Source: Culex pipiens pallens (Eukaryota > Arthropoda > Insecta > Diptera > Culicidae). From it: a DNA stretch of 64,000 bases. The stretch spans positions 54,346,950 to 54,410,949 of the forward strand of contig NC_068938.1 in the NCBI RefSeq assembly GCF_016801865.2. The letters run 5' to 3'. The position numbers were made by a program, and so were the translations under genes. The notes beneath the pieces were generated by a model. The model was given only the letters and a program-made list of their open reading frames with translations, had not been told where the DNA came from and ran no database searches. Shown here piece after piece: positions 34,794 through 46,368 of this stretch. Numbering within the stretch: position 1 is the stretch's first letter; every line of letters begins with the position of its first letter.

Positions 34794-36340
34794 CAGGGCT
34801 GCGGAGTCGTGTCATATTTCAAACGACTCCCACTAAGACTCCGACTCCGGCTTTCTGAGATTAGCCGACTCCGACTCCGGCTCCGGCTTTCATCTCTAAC
34901 CGACTCTAACTCCGGCCTACCAACTCTAGCCGAGTCCGACTCCGACTCCAGCTTTCAATAAATTGTTGGCTCCGACTCCGATTCCACATACGTTTTAAAT
35001 GTTTCAAAAGTTAGTCAACTATGATTTTGAAAATATTGGTAAATAGGATTATTTATATACTCTCTAAGTGTCATGTTTTTCTCATCGAAAATAAGTTCGA
35101 ATCACAAAACGAAAAAAAAGTTTTTAGGCTACAAGTTTTATACGCTATTGAAACAGATATAAAAAATACCTCCAGTTTTGAAGGCATTTTCAGAAGAACA
35201 GTTTTGTAAGTAAATATGGATTTATTTACTTAACCTCAAATTTGCATATCATTTATTAAATGCTAATATATTTATATATTATTTTTTAAATTTTATAATG
35301 AATAATTAATAGAAACCTGGCCTTAAAGATGGATTTAACATATAACTTCAATTTACTTTCTTTTAGGATCTCATTTCTAACAAGCACAGTGACTATCAAA
35401 GTCAACTTGTTTTTTTTTTCAATAACTATTTTCAACGAAACTATAGTTGAAAGGATATGATTCTGAAGGAGATTATTATTGCAAATCAATGTATCTAAAA
35501 AATTTCTTCGTGATTTACTCTAATATTAAAATTTTCTATATATTTAGAAAGAGGAGCGCGATACTTCTTGAATCTTCACCTAAACCGAAGCTTTGGATTG
35601 GTCCGTTTGACCGAAAGTTGACCTTTTTTTGATATTTTTGGTCAGTTTCAATTATTTCAATTGCAACACTTAGTTATAAACAGAATGCGCATGTTGAGTT
35701 TCAAGTAGTAGATTGATACAATCGTTGATTGTTTGCTGGAAGAGTTATACTGTCAGTGACTTTTTTTAATATTCAATTTCCATGTACCTCGCAACTTTTT
35801 TACAAAAAAAAGATTTACGTAAAACCTTCAAGACATTCGTTATCGAGGTAAAAGATGACTGTATGTGTGTATATTTTTCAGAAAGAACTAGATTGAATTT
35901 GGTCAAATTTTAATTGAAAGATTGCATAAATATTGGCAAAAGGAAGCAGTAAACAATCAATTAAATATTTCTGACTACAAATCCAATATTTATTATTTTT
36001 TGAGTTATGATACTACATACTTGGGTAAAAGAGATACATGCGACTTAAAGAACAATTAAAAATCAAAGAAGTGTTGTAAATTAAGCTGTTTTATAGCAAA
36101 TACTGAACAACAAAAAAATATATTTTTTGTTGAATTTAAGATAACTCCGACTCCAACTCCGGGTTATCAGAAATTTTCGGCTCCGACTCCGACTCCAGCC
36201 CATAAAATTTAGCCGAATCCGGCTCCGACTCCGACTCCAGCTGGTCGAGTTTTGGCGACTCCGACTCCAACTCCGACTCCAGGTCCCCAAAAAGACCCGA
36301 CTCCACCGACTCCGGCTCCGACTCCGACTCCACAGCCCTG
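34794..36340. mobile_element. GACTCC-rich nonautonomous hAT element
   Basis: Starts CAGGGCTGCGGAGTCG and ends CGACTCCACAGCCCTG. Flanks ATTTTAAG (34786-34793) and ATTTTTAG (36341-36348) form an 8-bp duplication with one mismatch, fitting hAT. Reiterated GACTCC/GGCTCC hexamers fill about 170 bp inside each end (34830-34985, 36143-36330). The 1.1-kb middle is AT-rich with no frame longer than 67 codons. The Arg/Ser- and Glu/Ser-rich minus frames over 36081-36333 are translations of the hexamer repeat. Confidence 0.82.
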
Positions 36341-36348
36341 ATTTTTAG

Positions 36349-37874
36349 GAATAAAAAAGTGAGTCTCTTTTCTATGACATTTTTAAGCTACAAAACATAT
36401 TTATTTATCACGTAACACAACATATTTCTATGTCAAAGCATCATGACGTGATAGTAACAATGTTTTGTGACAAAAAATGTTAACGTGAATCGGGAAAGCA
36501 GTGCAAATTTTTACCACAACTCGAGTTTTTAGAATCACCTTTAAGGAAAATGCTGTAACTTAAACAAGCTCTATGTGTTGCAGACGATAAATATAATAAA
36601 AGCACTCAATCTATCGATTTCAGAAAATGAATTACAGTTGATCAGAAGTTGTTCATGAACTGGCGTCCCGTTTCACCTTAACATTAACTTTTTTTTTCTC
36701 TTACTTTTTGAAATTTAAACATATTTTAAACCTGAAATTCAAAGCCATGGTGCCGCTAGACCGAACAGACTAATGTGAATAGAATAGGAATATTTCCCCT
36801 GCTTATTAGTTTTACAGAGAATCGTTTCATTGAATGTACAGTGTAAAATCCACAAAGTGCTACAAAATGTGCCATCACGAGTCGAATCTTTCCACCGATT
36901 TACTCGGTAGATGAAGTTATGAGATTTTAATGAACTCCGTACCGGGCGTCTCCATCCACCGTAACCGTGGCGTGGCGCAGTTGTCACCGGGCCTCATCCC
37001 GGAGCAGACAGCGCACCGGACAGTATCTCAATTAAGACCCATAAAAAGTGTGTCTCCGTCGATATTTTTGTCGTTCGAAAAATGATAAATGAAAATTTAA
37101 TTTAATAGCGCTCGTAAAAAATTAGTCACATTCTAAGCCGGGGCTTGGCCAAAAAACCAGTTTTGTCGGGGACAGATTTTTATTTCCTGAAGCCGCGCTG
37201 AAGCCGTTTGACACTGTAGCGGTGGATCTTCCCGCTTCAGAAACGGAAAGTTTGGCCAGAAATCGGCGAGCTCATTATGGGTGTCACAAATTGTGATAAC
37301 GCGAACGTTTGCAACAGCCGATTTCCTTTGGGGTTTTTTTTACTTTTTAGAGGGGACACCGTTTCTTTGGCGTGGCCATTTCGCCGGCCGGGGTGCCAAA
37401 TGGGCCATCAGGGAGTGACTTTCTCATCCCCGTGTGCATCCGAAGAAGAGGTTGGCCGAGAGCGAGAGGAAGATTTGATAATAAAGGAAACTTCTGTAAA
37501 ATGTTTGACATTTTTTTATGGCCGCAGCACCGCCAATGTGGGTCATGATCAAAACGAGGAATGGGAGAGCGAGCAGGAGGAGGGACAGTGACTTTTTGAA
37601 CAAATTTAAATTTGAAACCGAAAACCTAAAGTCGTAAAACTGAAAATCTTTGAGGTGATGAAATTGAATGCAAGAGGACTCGAATGTTGGCGAGGTTTGT
37701 TTGAAGAAAAAGGTATAATAAGTTTTTATGAATGAAAACATTAGCATCCTCCAGAGAGATAATATATTCATTGATGGGACAAAAGTGCCGAAGTGGAACA
37801 GCGTTTTTTTTTTTTTTTTGTTGGTAAAGTTTTATTGGGGATTTTTTTAGAAGAGAAAAATGTAAGAAGGGGAA
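36349..37874. other. Unclassified sequence with GC-richer island
   Basis: The island 36900-37590 has a 104-codon plus frame (37277-37591) and overlapping minus frames, none recognisable. AT-rich on both sides, with a T-run near 37805-37819. Confidence 0.4.
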
Positions 37875-38378
37875 TACAGTCATGCCTCGGTTTAGCAACG
37901 CATATGAGGGATGAAAAACCGAGGCGTGCATAATACAGTCATGCCTCGGTTTAGCAACGCATATGAGGGATGAAAAACCGAGGCGTGCATAATTGAGGGG
38001 GGGGGGAAATCAAATCCGAGCTTATGGGAAATCAAAATTACCGATTTTGCTATATGGGTATCACATTTGCATACAATTCCAAAGTTAAAACACACATTTT
38101 TGAAAATACTTAAAATTTTCACAAAACTTCGTATTTTCGGAAAAAATACTCAAATTTTCAGTGTTTAACAAATATATATTTGATACCCAATGATCGGGAT
38201 TTTTCATACATCCGAAAGTAGTGCAGAAATTTATGAAAATACTCAAATTTGTCACAAAACTACGTATTATCAAAAAAACTCGAAATTTCAGGTTTTTTTT
38301 AAATTTGGGTATCAAATGATAGAGTTTTTTTTATACATTTCGATAGTAATAATATTTCTTGTGAATACTGAAAAAATC

Positions 38379-38612
38379 CGCCCGTTTGGATCAACCGGAC
38401 CGCGCACTGGACTCACAATCCAGAGGTCGCCGGTTCGAATCCCGCGGCGGGCGCTCTAAAATTCTTTGTGTAAATATGGGTATTCGGCGCCGTCGCTCCG
38501 TGCCATACTTTCATACACTTAGGAGCCCAGGGCGGCGAAGTCCTTGTAGATAAAAGGAAGACACTAGTGGTTGGTACTAGCAATGGTGGCCGACAGCTAT
38601 GAAGTCAACTTC
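38379..38612 (+). mobile_element. tRNA-derived SINE with Val(CAC)-type head
   Basis: The head at 38379-38453 folds well as a tRNA: acceptor pairing CGCCCGT/GCGGGCG, anticodon stem CTGGA/TCCAG with loop CTCACAA (anticodon CAC), and a T-loop TTCGAAT in GGTTCGAATCCC. A 155-bp body follows. Flanks GAATACTGAAAAAATC (38363-38378) and GAATACTAAAAAAAATC (38613-38629) are a near-identical TSD, so this is a mobile copy and not a chromosomal tRNA gene. The body differs from the SINE at 28334, although the heads share the anticodon. Confidence 0.75.
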
Positions 38613-39246
38613 GAATACTAAAAAAAATCATAAAACTACGTATTTTTGAAAAAACTCTAAAATTTGGTTTTTTTATTGGTATGAAATAATTGTAAATTTT
38701 TCATAAATTTTGATAGATTTTTTTTAAATGCTCAAAATTTTTACAGAACTACATACTTTTGCTAAAATACTCAAAATTTCAGTTTGTATTATATGGGTAT
38801 CATAAAATCGGATTTTTGTTTGTAAAAAACTAAAATTTTCACTTTTTTGAAAATACGGAGTTTTGTGAAAATTTCGAATGTTTTCAAAAATTTATATTTT
38901 TATTTTTCAAATATCTAAGAAAATCCCGATCATTTGATACCCATATTGAGAAAAACTGAAATTTTTAACAATTTTTGGAAAATATGTAGCTTTGTGAAAG
39001 TTTTGAGTATTTCCAAAAATATGTGTTATAACTTTCGAAATTTATGAAAAAATCCCGATCATTTGATACCCCTATAGTAGAAACAATCATTTTTAGTATT
39101 TTTTTCGAGAAACGTAGCAATTTCAAAATACAGGTAAAATACGTATTTTTGTGAAAATGTTCATGTAATTATAATTGCAATGGATAGCTGAAATCACTCC
39201 AATTCCAAAACACTATAATTTTTTGAAGTTTGGATGATTTTTCATA

Positions 39247-39397
39247 CACTGAAATAAAAAAAAGTACCAAATTCCTAAATTCTAGGAATTTTGGCTCCTT
39301 TCCTTATTTAGTAAATGGGTTTCTTGGATTACTTAATATGAAAAGGAGGCAAAATTCCTAGAATTTAGAAATTTGATACTTTTTTTTTAATTTAGTG
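39247..39397. mobile_element. 151-bp TA-flanked MITE nested in larger element
   Basis: Left CACTGAAATAAAAAAAAGTA and right TTTTTTTTAATTTAGTG are inverted repeats extended inward by CAAATTCCTAAATTCTAGGA and its inverted partner. TA on both sides (39245-39246, 39398-39399). It is almost all inverted repeat, so it could fold into a hairpin. Confidence 0.75.
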
Positions 39398-39613
39398 TAG
39401 GATTTAGCCAAAATCCCATAAGCTCTGTGCTTCAGTTATGCACTGGGTCATGCTTAACCAGGCAGTCCAAAACGAGGCATGACTGTAAACATTTCCAAGA
39501 TCACCAAAAATGTTAACCTCAAAGCAACCATGAATTTATTAATTTGTTGGTAAAAGATGAAACCAATGTATACATAAATGAAACTATAGCAAAAAATAAA
39601 AATGCTTTTATAA

Positions 39614-41525
39614 AAAAAACTAACTTAATCCACCTATGTGGTTGATGCCTTCCTCACTTTTTACCAACAATGGGTAATATGAGTGGTTTGGACACATTAC
39701 TTCAGCTATTTTTTTTAGATCCAGAAAAATAAGTACACAGATATAACTTGAGTGGTAATAACTCGATACAGGGTTGCCAGATCTTCAATGTTTTAGACTC
39801 ATTGGAAAGGTCTTTTGATAACCTAACCAACGATGGGTCGGATGATGGACCCGGACATAGTTTACATACATTTAAGTGAGATCCGGCTTCCAAAAAGTAC
39901 ATTAATATCACTTAAGGGGCCATATCTCGAGACAGGGTTGCCAGATCTTCAATGTTTTGGACTTGTTGGAAAGGACTTTTGATAACCTAACCAACGATGG
40001 GTCGGATGATGGACCCGGACATAGTTTACATACATTTAAGTGAGATCCGGCTTCCAAAAAGTACATTAATATCACTTAAGGGGCCATATCTCGAGACAGG
40101 GTTGCCAGATCTTCAATGTTTTGGACTTGTTGGATAGGTCTTTTGATAACCTAACCAACGATGGGTTGGATGGTGGACCCGGACATAGTTTACATACATT
40201 TAAGTGAGATCCGGCATCCAAAAAGTACATAAATATCACTTAAGTGGTCATAACTTGAGACAGGGTTGCCAGATCTTCAATGTTTTGGACTCATTGGAAA
40301 GGTCTTTTGATTATCTAATCAACGATGGGTCGGATGATGGACCCGGACATAGTTTACATACATTTAAGTGAGATCCGGCTTCCAAAAAGTACATAAATAT
40401 CACTTATGTGGCAATATCTCGAGAAAGGGTTGCCAGATCTTCAATGTTTTGGACTCGTTAGAAAGGTCTTTTGATAACCTAACCAACGATGGGTCGGATG
40501 GTGGACCCGGACATAGTTTACATACATTTAAGTGAGATCCGGCATCCAAAAAGTACATAAATATCACTTAAGGGGCCATATCTCGAGACAGGGTTGCCAG
40601 ATCTTCAATGTTTTGGACTTGTTGGAAAGGACTTTTGATAACCTAACCAACGATGGGTTGGATGGTGGACCCAGACATAGTTTACATACATTTAAGTGAG
40701 ATCCGGCATCCAAAAAGTACATAAATATCACTTAAGTGGTCATAACTTGAGACAGGGTTGCCAGATCTTCAATGTTTTGGACTCATTGGAAAGGTCTTTT
40801 GATTATCTAATCAACGATGGGTCGGATGATGGACCCGGACATAGTTTACATACATTTAAGTGAGATCCGGCTTCCAAAAAGTACATAAATATCACTTATG
40901 TGGCAATATCTCGAGAAAGGGTTGCCAGATCTTCAATGTTTTGGACTCGTTAGAAAGGTCTTTTGATAACCTAACCAACGATGGGTCGGATAGTGAATCC
41001 GGACATAGTTTACATACATTTAAGTGAGATCCGGCTTCCAAAAAGTACATCAATATCACTTAAGTGGCCATATCTCGAGACAGGGTTGCCAGATCTTCAA
41101 TGTTTTGGACTCGTTGGAAAGGTCTTTTAATAACCTAACCAACGATGGGTCGGATAGTGAATCCGGACATAGTTTACATACATTTAAGTGAGATCCCGAT
41201 ATATGTGAAAACGCATTTTTATACATAACTTTTGAACTACTTATCGAAACTTCAATCTGTATAAAACTCGATCTATGGACCCTGAACCAAGTCGAATGCA
41301 ACAGGTTCGGGTCAAATCGGTTCAGCCAGTGCCGAGAAACATGAGCTAGTTTGTTGGTCACATACATACATACACACACACATACACACACACATACACA
41401 CAGACATTTGTGTAGTTTTCGATTCTGAGTCGATATGTATACATGAAGGTGGGTCTACGACGTTTTTATACAAAGTTCATTTTTAGAGCAGGATTATAGC
41501 CTTACCTCAGTGAGGAAGGCAAAAC
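39614..41525 (+). mobile_element. 164-bp-unit element, copy A (9 units)
   Basis: Starts AAAACTAACTTAATCCACC, ends AGTGAGGAAGGCAAAA. Near the start lies GCCTTCCTCACT (39647-39658) and near the end its complement AGTGAGGAAGGC (41509-41520); the latter also pairs with the preceding GCCTTACCTCA to make a terminal hairpin. Between them are nine 164-bp tandem units (landmark GGGTTGCCAGATCTTC at 39771, then every 164 bp to 41083), a 3' segment and a CATACACA microsatellite (41358-41404). No target duplication is visible. Subterminal inverted repeats, an end hairpin, tandem repeats and a microsatellite match what is known of Helentron-associated nonautonomous elements; that assignment is inference. 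Confidence 0.75.
39771..41246. repeat. Nine-unit 164-bp tandem array with 492-bp higher order
   Basis: Landmark spacing is exactly 164 bp throughout. Units at 40099, 40263 and 40427 carry private variants that return in the same order at 40591, 40755 and 40919 (for example CATTGGAAAGGTCTTTTGAT then TATCTAATC at the units of 40263 and 40755). Three units were therefore copied together as a 492-bp block. Confidence 0.85.
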
Positions 41526-41589
41526 AATTCAAACAGATTTGAATTTCTTAGTACTATTCAGAAAAACAATAATCGTCATATTTTAAACT

Positions 41590-43026
41590 AAAAAACTAAC
41601 TTAATCCACCAATGTGGTTGGAGCCTTCCTCACTCATTACCGACAATGGGTGTACACAAATTTCATCTATTTTTTTGATCCGGAATAAAAAACTACATTA
41701 ATATCACTTAAGTGGCCATATCTCGAGACAGGGTTGCCAGATCTTCAATGTTTTGGACTCGTTGGAAAGGTCTTTCGAAAACCTAACTAACGATGGGTCG
41801 GATGGTGGATCCGGACATAGTTTACATACATTTAAGTGAGATCCGGCTTCCAAAAAGTACCACAATATCACTTAGGGGGCAATATCTCGAGACAGGGTTG
41901 CCAGATCTTCAATGTTTTGGACTCGTTGGAAAGGTCTTTCGATAACCTAACTAACGATGGGTCGTATAGTGGATCCGGACATAGTTTACATACATTTAAG
42001 TGAGATCCGGCTTCCAAAAAGTACCACAATATCACTTAGGGGGCAATATCTCGAGACAGGGTTGCCAGATCTTCAATGTTTTGGACTCGTTGGAAAGGTC
42101 TTTTGATAACCTAACTAACGATGGGTCGGATAGTGGATCTGGACATAGTTTACATACATTTAAGTGAGATCCGGCTTCCAAAAAGTACACCAATATCACT
42201 TAGGGGGCAATATCTCGAGACAGGGTTGCCAGATCTTCAATGTTTTGGACTCGTTGGAAAGGTCTTTTGATAACCTAACCAACGATGGGTCGGATAGTGG
42301 ATCTGGACATAGTTTACATACATTTAAGTGAGATCCGGCTTCCAAAAAGTACACCAATATCACTTAGGGGGCAATATCTCGAGACAGGGTTGCCAGATCT
42401 TCAATGTTTTGAACTGGTTGGAAAGGTCTTTTGATAACCTAACCAACGATGGGTCGGATAGTGGATCTGGACATAGTTTACATGCATTTATGTGAGATCC
42501 GGCTTCCAAAAAGTACACCAATATCACTTAGGGGGCAATATCTCGAGACAGGGTTGCCAGATCTTCAATGTTTTGAACTCGTTGGAAAGGTCTTTTGATA
42601 ACCTAACCAACGATGGGTCGGATAGTGGATCCGGACATAGTTTACATACATTTAAGTGAGATCCGGATATATGTGAAAACACATTTTTATACATAACTTT
42701 TGAACTACTTATCGAAACTTCAATCTGTATAAAACTCGATCTATGGGACCCTAAACCAAGTCGAATGCAACAGGTTTGTGTCAAATCGGTTCAGTCAGTG
42801 CCGAGAAACATGAGCTAGTTTGTTGGTCACATACATACATACACACACACATACACACACACATACACACACACATACACACACACATACACACACACAT
42901 ACACACAGACATTTGTTCAGTTTTCGATTCTGAGTCGATATGTATACATGAAGGTGGGTCTACGACCTTTTTATACAAAGTTCATTTTTAGAGCAGGATT
43001 ATAGCCTTACCTCAGTGAGGAAGGCA
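41590..43026 (+). mobile_element. 164-bp-unit element, copy B (6 units)
   Basis: Same structure and orientation as copy A, starting about 65 bp after it. Starts AAAAACTAACTTAATCCACC, holds six units (landmark at 41731, 41895, 42059, 42223, 42387 and 42551), an expanded CACACATA microsatellite at 42829-42908, and ends in the same hairpin and GGCAAAA. Close spacing of A and B suggests insertion near a related copy or a tandem event. Confidence 0.75.
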
Positions 43027-43560
43027 AAACATTGACAAAGGCATAAATTAAATTCAAAATCTTTTCTAATCTCGTGCCGTATGGAGCCATCCATAACCAC
43101 GTGGACACCTTAGGGAGAGGAAGAGGGGTCTAGAATTTCAAAAAAAAAGTCTCCACGTTGTTTAAAGATGTTCCCTACAGGACAATCAGAATATGTTTAG
43201 ATCTATTGGAACGCAAAAAAATTTAAAAAAAAATGTTTTAAAATTAAACTCAGAGCCCACGGAATCATTTGAAGTTTGAAATGGTTCACAAACCATTGAA
43301 AAATATTTGAATCACTAAGTGACAGATCAAAGAAATGATGAATTTGATGAGGAAATATTCAGAAATGACCATTCTAACTTTGCTTTGAATAGTACATTTT
43401 TGTGCCATGTAAAAAAATTGAAACACAAATATTAAAAAAATACACTCTTTTTTGTTAAATCAAGTATAACATAAATTTTTATCATATTTTCAAAAAGTTG
43501 CAAATCTTTATAGAGTTTTTTTTTATAATCTGTTTCACAAGCTGTACTTTTTGCCAAAAA
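43027..43560. other. AT-rich stretch, nothing recognised
   Basis: The part near 43080-43190 (CCATAACCACGTGGACACC) may belong to an interspersed repeat; I cannot place its ends. Confidence 0.4.
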
Positions 43561-45684
43561 ATGCATCCGCCAAATTATTTGTACAGGCGATATTTCCAAG
43601 CCCGGAACTGGTCCGTCTGAACAGCACAAAACCGGCCCAACAGACAGTCGGAAACCCATCATCGATCTCCGCCAGACAAAAGCCAACTTTGCTGCTGCTC
43701 CCAAAGATCATCGGACGAAGGATCATCGCTCATTTGATCCTCACCGAACAATTTCACGTCGCATCAACCAACGACTTGAGCAGAGCGTTCTCCCCAAAAG
43801 GATTCGACGAAATTCCTAGAATTTTAAGGTTACGGGCAGAGTCCATTCAAGCCCGATGTGCGTTCACTGAACACCTCGAATAAAGCGTTTCCAGATGATC
43901 TGTTTTTATTTTTGGGTTCAAAACTCAGCTGGCTTCGTGCAACGTACAACTTGAAAAGGGATCACCGGAATGGAATATCTCCCAAAAGTGATTAATGGCT
44001 TTTCCCGTATCGATTCGTCGGGGTGGCAGCAGCAGTTGCAGTTGAGCTGAGGGGTTGCGTTGCGTCCCAAAAGTAGAGAGGTCTGGGATGCCTCTTAATT
44101 TTCGGTGCGCAGTCCCGCCACGGGTGATTATTTATTTTCTATTAAACTTTCTTTGACTAAACGCGCCATTTGCTACTGCATTTTTGCTATCCCCTCCCCG
44201 GACTAGGTAATCGCGGCTTCTACAAAAGGTTCCTCTCACAACATTGAAATTCAACGTAGAAAAAAACACAAAAAACAACAAACTCATCCAGTTTCGAAAC
44301 GGAAGGTGAAAGCATTTTCCTGTTTTTAGCGCCTCGTCGTTGGTGCCTTTTTGGACGGACGGACGACCGTCAATTGGACTGCCTGTCCCGGGGACTCTCT
44401 GTGAAATCGGATTAATTTTATCGTAATCATTTGTTGGGGGCTACCGACGACGGCAGCAGACGGGGACGATCTTTGTGATGAATTGGCGAGCTACTTTCGG
44501 AGGACGGGCTTAAGGCCACGCTACTGGTCACGTTTCTAAGCCCTGGGAGATTTGTGGTGCGGGCCGCGCGCTGGCAATCGGACTCTTTAATGACGAAAGT
44601 TTGGGGCGCCGCCACAACCGGGCATTGACTTAATGGTTGGGAGGTTTTTTTTGGAGGACATTCACAGTAGCTTCGTGAGCATCATGTGCGACGACAACAA
44701 CAGTTTGAGCATATGAACAAATAAAAGATCTTTGAACTAAAAACCCAGCCAAATACAACATTCATCAGGCTCCAAGCATGAATATTTGGCAACCAACAAA
44801 TCCTCAAAATCCTAACAAAAACGCAACTTTCTTCACAACCAAACCAGTCGAACCCAGCTAGACTTCCCCCAGCGCAAATCAAAACACAGAACACATCAGA
44901 AATTCCCCACGCAGCTGGCTGCTGCACGCCTCTGCCGGCCAAAATCAAGCACTTCTTCACACACACACACACTAAATACAAACTGTACGCATTTGGAGAA
45001 CCTCAGCCAGTGATCATCGTTCGGCGGCAAACAAATAGTTGCTTCATTAAATCGTTAATTTATCATGCATTCCAAAGTGGGTCGGCACTTCACGGCTGCT
45101 GCTGTTGCTGCTACCCAAGACTGGGGCTTTCTTCTAATGATGAAAAAAGTAGGTAAGTTTTTTTTCGGTGGGGACGATAGCTGGGGAGATGCGAGACGCA
45201 AAGTTTACTAATTTTTATTAATTAATTAGAATTAATTTAATTGATTTCCTCGACTAGTTTGGAGCATTTTTTTAGCTTTCGGGTCCCTGGGATTTAAATT
45301 TTTCAATTGACGGAACTCAAGTCGAAGCAAGAATTTCAGGTTGAAACATTTTTGAAGTTCCAAACCGTTTTAACAAGTGTCTCAATTCGTAATGAAGAGA
45401 GTACTTGAACCCGGCAAGCCCCTCTGAACGAATGACGTAAACATAAATAATTCAATTCAATCCCCAACAATGATGGTCTCGGGCGGCCCAACTTCGTCGG
45501 TTCCTCCGACTACGGTTTTGGGAGTTTGATGGATTAAAGAAATCGCCTCTCTGACCACACTTCTTTCTCTGTGCTCTGTGTTGTGCGCACCTTGTTCATC
45601 CATGACAGACCACCGAAAACTACAAAACTACCAAGTCTTCTATACTTTTGAGGTTTGAATTTTGGACAGGGGTGTCCAATTTAT
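43561..45684. other. GC-richer unclassified sequence
   Basis: The largest continuous GC-richer, apparently non-repetitive stretch of the window. Frames of 62-110 codons occur on both strands over the same bases (43551-43883 plus versus 43432-43726 minus). No domain, no exon-like frame with convincing splice borders. Candidate for unique regulatory DNA. Confidence 0.45.
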
Positions 45685-46368
45685 AAAAACTAAAAACTAA
45701 AAACTAAAAACTAAAAACTAAAAACTAAAAACTAAAAACTAAAAACTAAAAACTAAAAACTAAAAACTAAAAACTAAAAACTAAAAACTAAAAACTAAAA
45801 ACTAAAAACTAAAAACTAAAAACTAAAAACTAAAAACTAAAAACTAAAAACTAAAAACTAAAAACTAAAAACTAAAAACTAAAAACTAAAAACTAAAAAC
45901 TAAAAACTAAAAACTAAAAACTAAAAACTAAAAACTAAAAACTAAAAACTAAAAACTAAAAACTAAAAACTAAAAACTAAAAACTAAAAACTAAAAACTA
46001 AAAACTAAAAACTAAAAACTAAAAACTAAAAACAAAAAACTAAAAACTAAAAACTAAAAACTAAAAACTAAAAACTAAAAACTAAAAACTAAAAACTAAA
46101 AACTAAAAACTAAAAACTAAAAACTAAAAACTAAAAACTAAAAACTAAAAACTAAAAACTAAAAACTAAAAACTAAAAACTAAAAACTAAAAACTAAAAA
46201 CTAAAAACTAAAAACTAAAAACTAAAAACTAAAAACTAAAAACTAAAAACTAAAAACTAAAAACTAAAAACTAAAAACTAAAAACTAAAAACTAAAAACT
46301 AAAAACTAAAAACTAAAAACTAAAAACTAAAAACTAAAAACTAAAAACTAAAAACTAAAAACTAAAAA
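45685..46368. repeat. Heptamer satellite 1, unit AAAAACT
   Basis: About 97 tandem copies of the 7-bp unit AAAAACT with essentially one variant (AAAAACA near 46030). The plus strand has C but no G. It passes into the next array at 46364-46370 through AAAAACTAAAAAGTTAAAAG with no unique sequence between. Confidence 0.97.

Larger units (their letters stand above)
37877..39485. mobile_element. 1.6-kb TA-flanked element, CAGTCATGCCTCGG ends
   Basis: Left CAGTCATGCCTCGGTTTAGC and right CCAAAACGAGGCATGACTG are inverted repeats, with TA at 37875-37876 and 39486-39487. The CAGT start and TA target fit the pogo/Tigger part of Tc1/mariner. The left terminal 59 bp are duplicated in tandem (37877-37935 and 37936 onward). 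The interior has modules like AAAATACTCAAATTTTCACA and GGGTATCAAATGAT in one orientation on the left and inverted on the right, related to 20081-21015. Two later insertions lie inside: a SINE (38379-38612) and a MITE (39247-39397). No transposase frame. Confidence 0.8.

Noticed and set aside
36081..36333. Arg/Ser- and Glu/Ser-rich frames resembling SR proteins
   Set aside because: They are reading-frame translations of the GACTCC hexamer block at the end of a hAT element.
38379..38453. Functional tRNA-Val gene
   Set aside because: The cloverleaf is good, but the sequence is the head of a 234-bp unit with a target-site duplication, lies inside a transposon and has D- and T-arm mismatches.
41056..41391. 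Similar 86-111-codon frames in the 164-bp-unit elements (also 42524-42784, 57267-57563)
   Set aside because: They recur because the elements are repeats. The unit length of 164 bp is not a multiple of three, so the frame cannot continue from unit to unit, and no domain is present.
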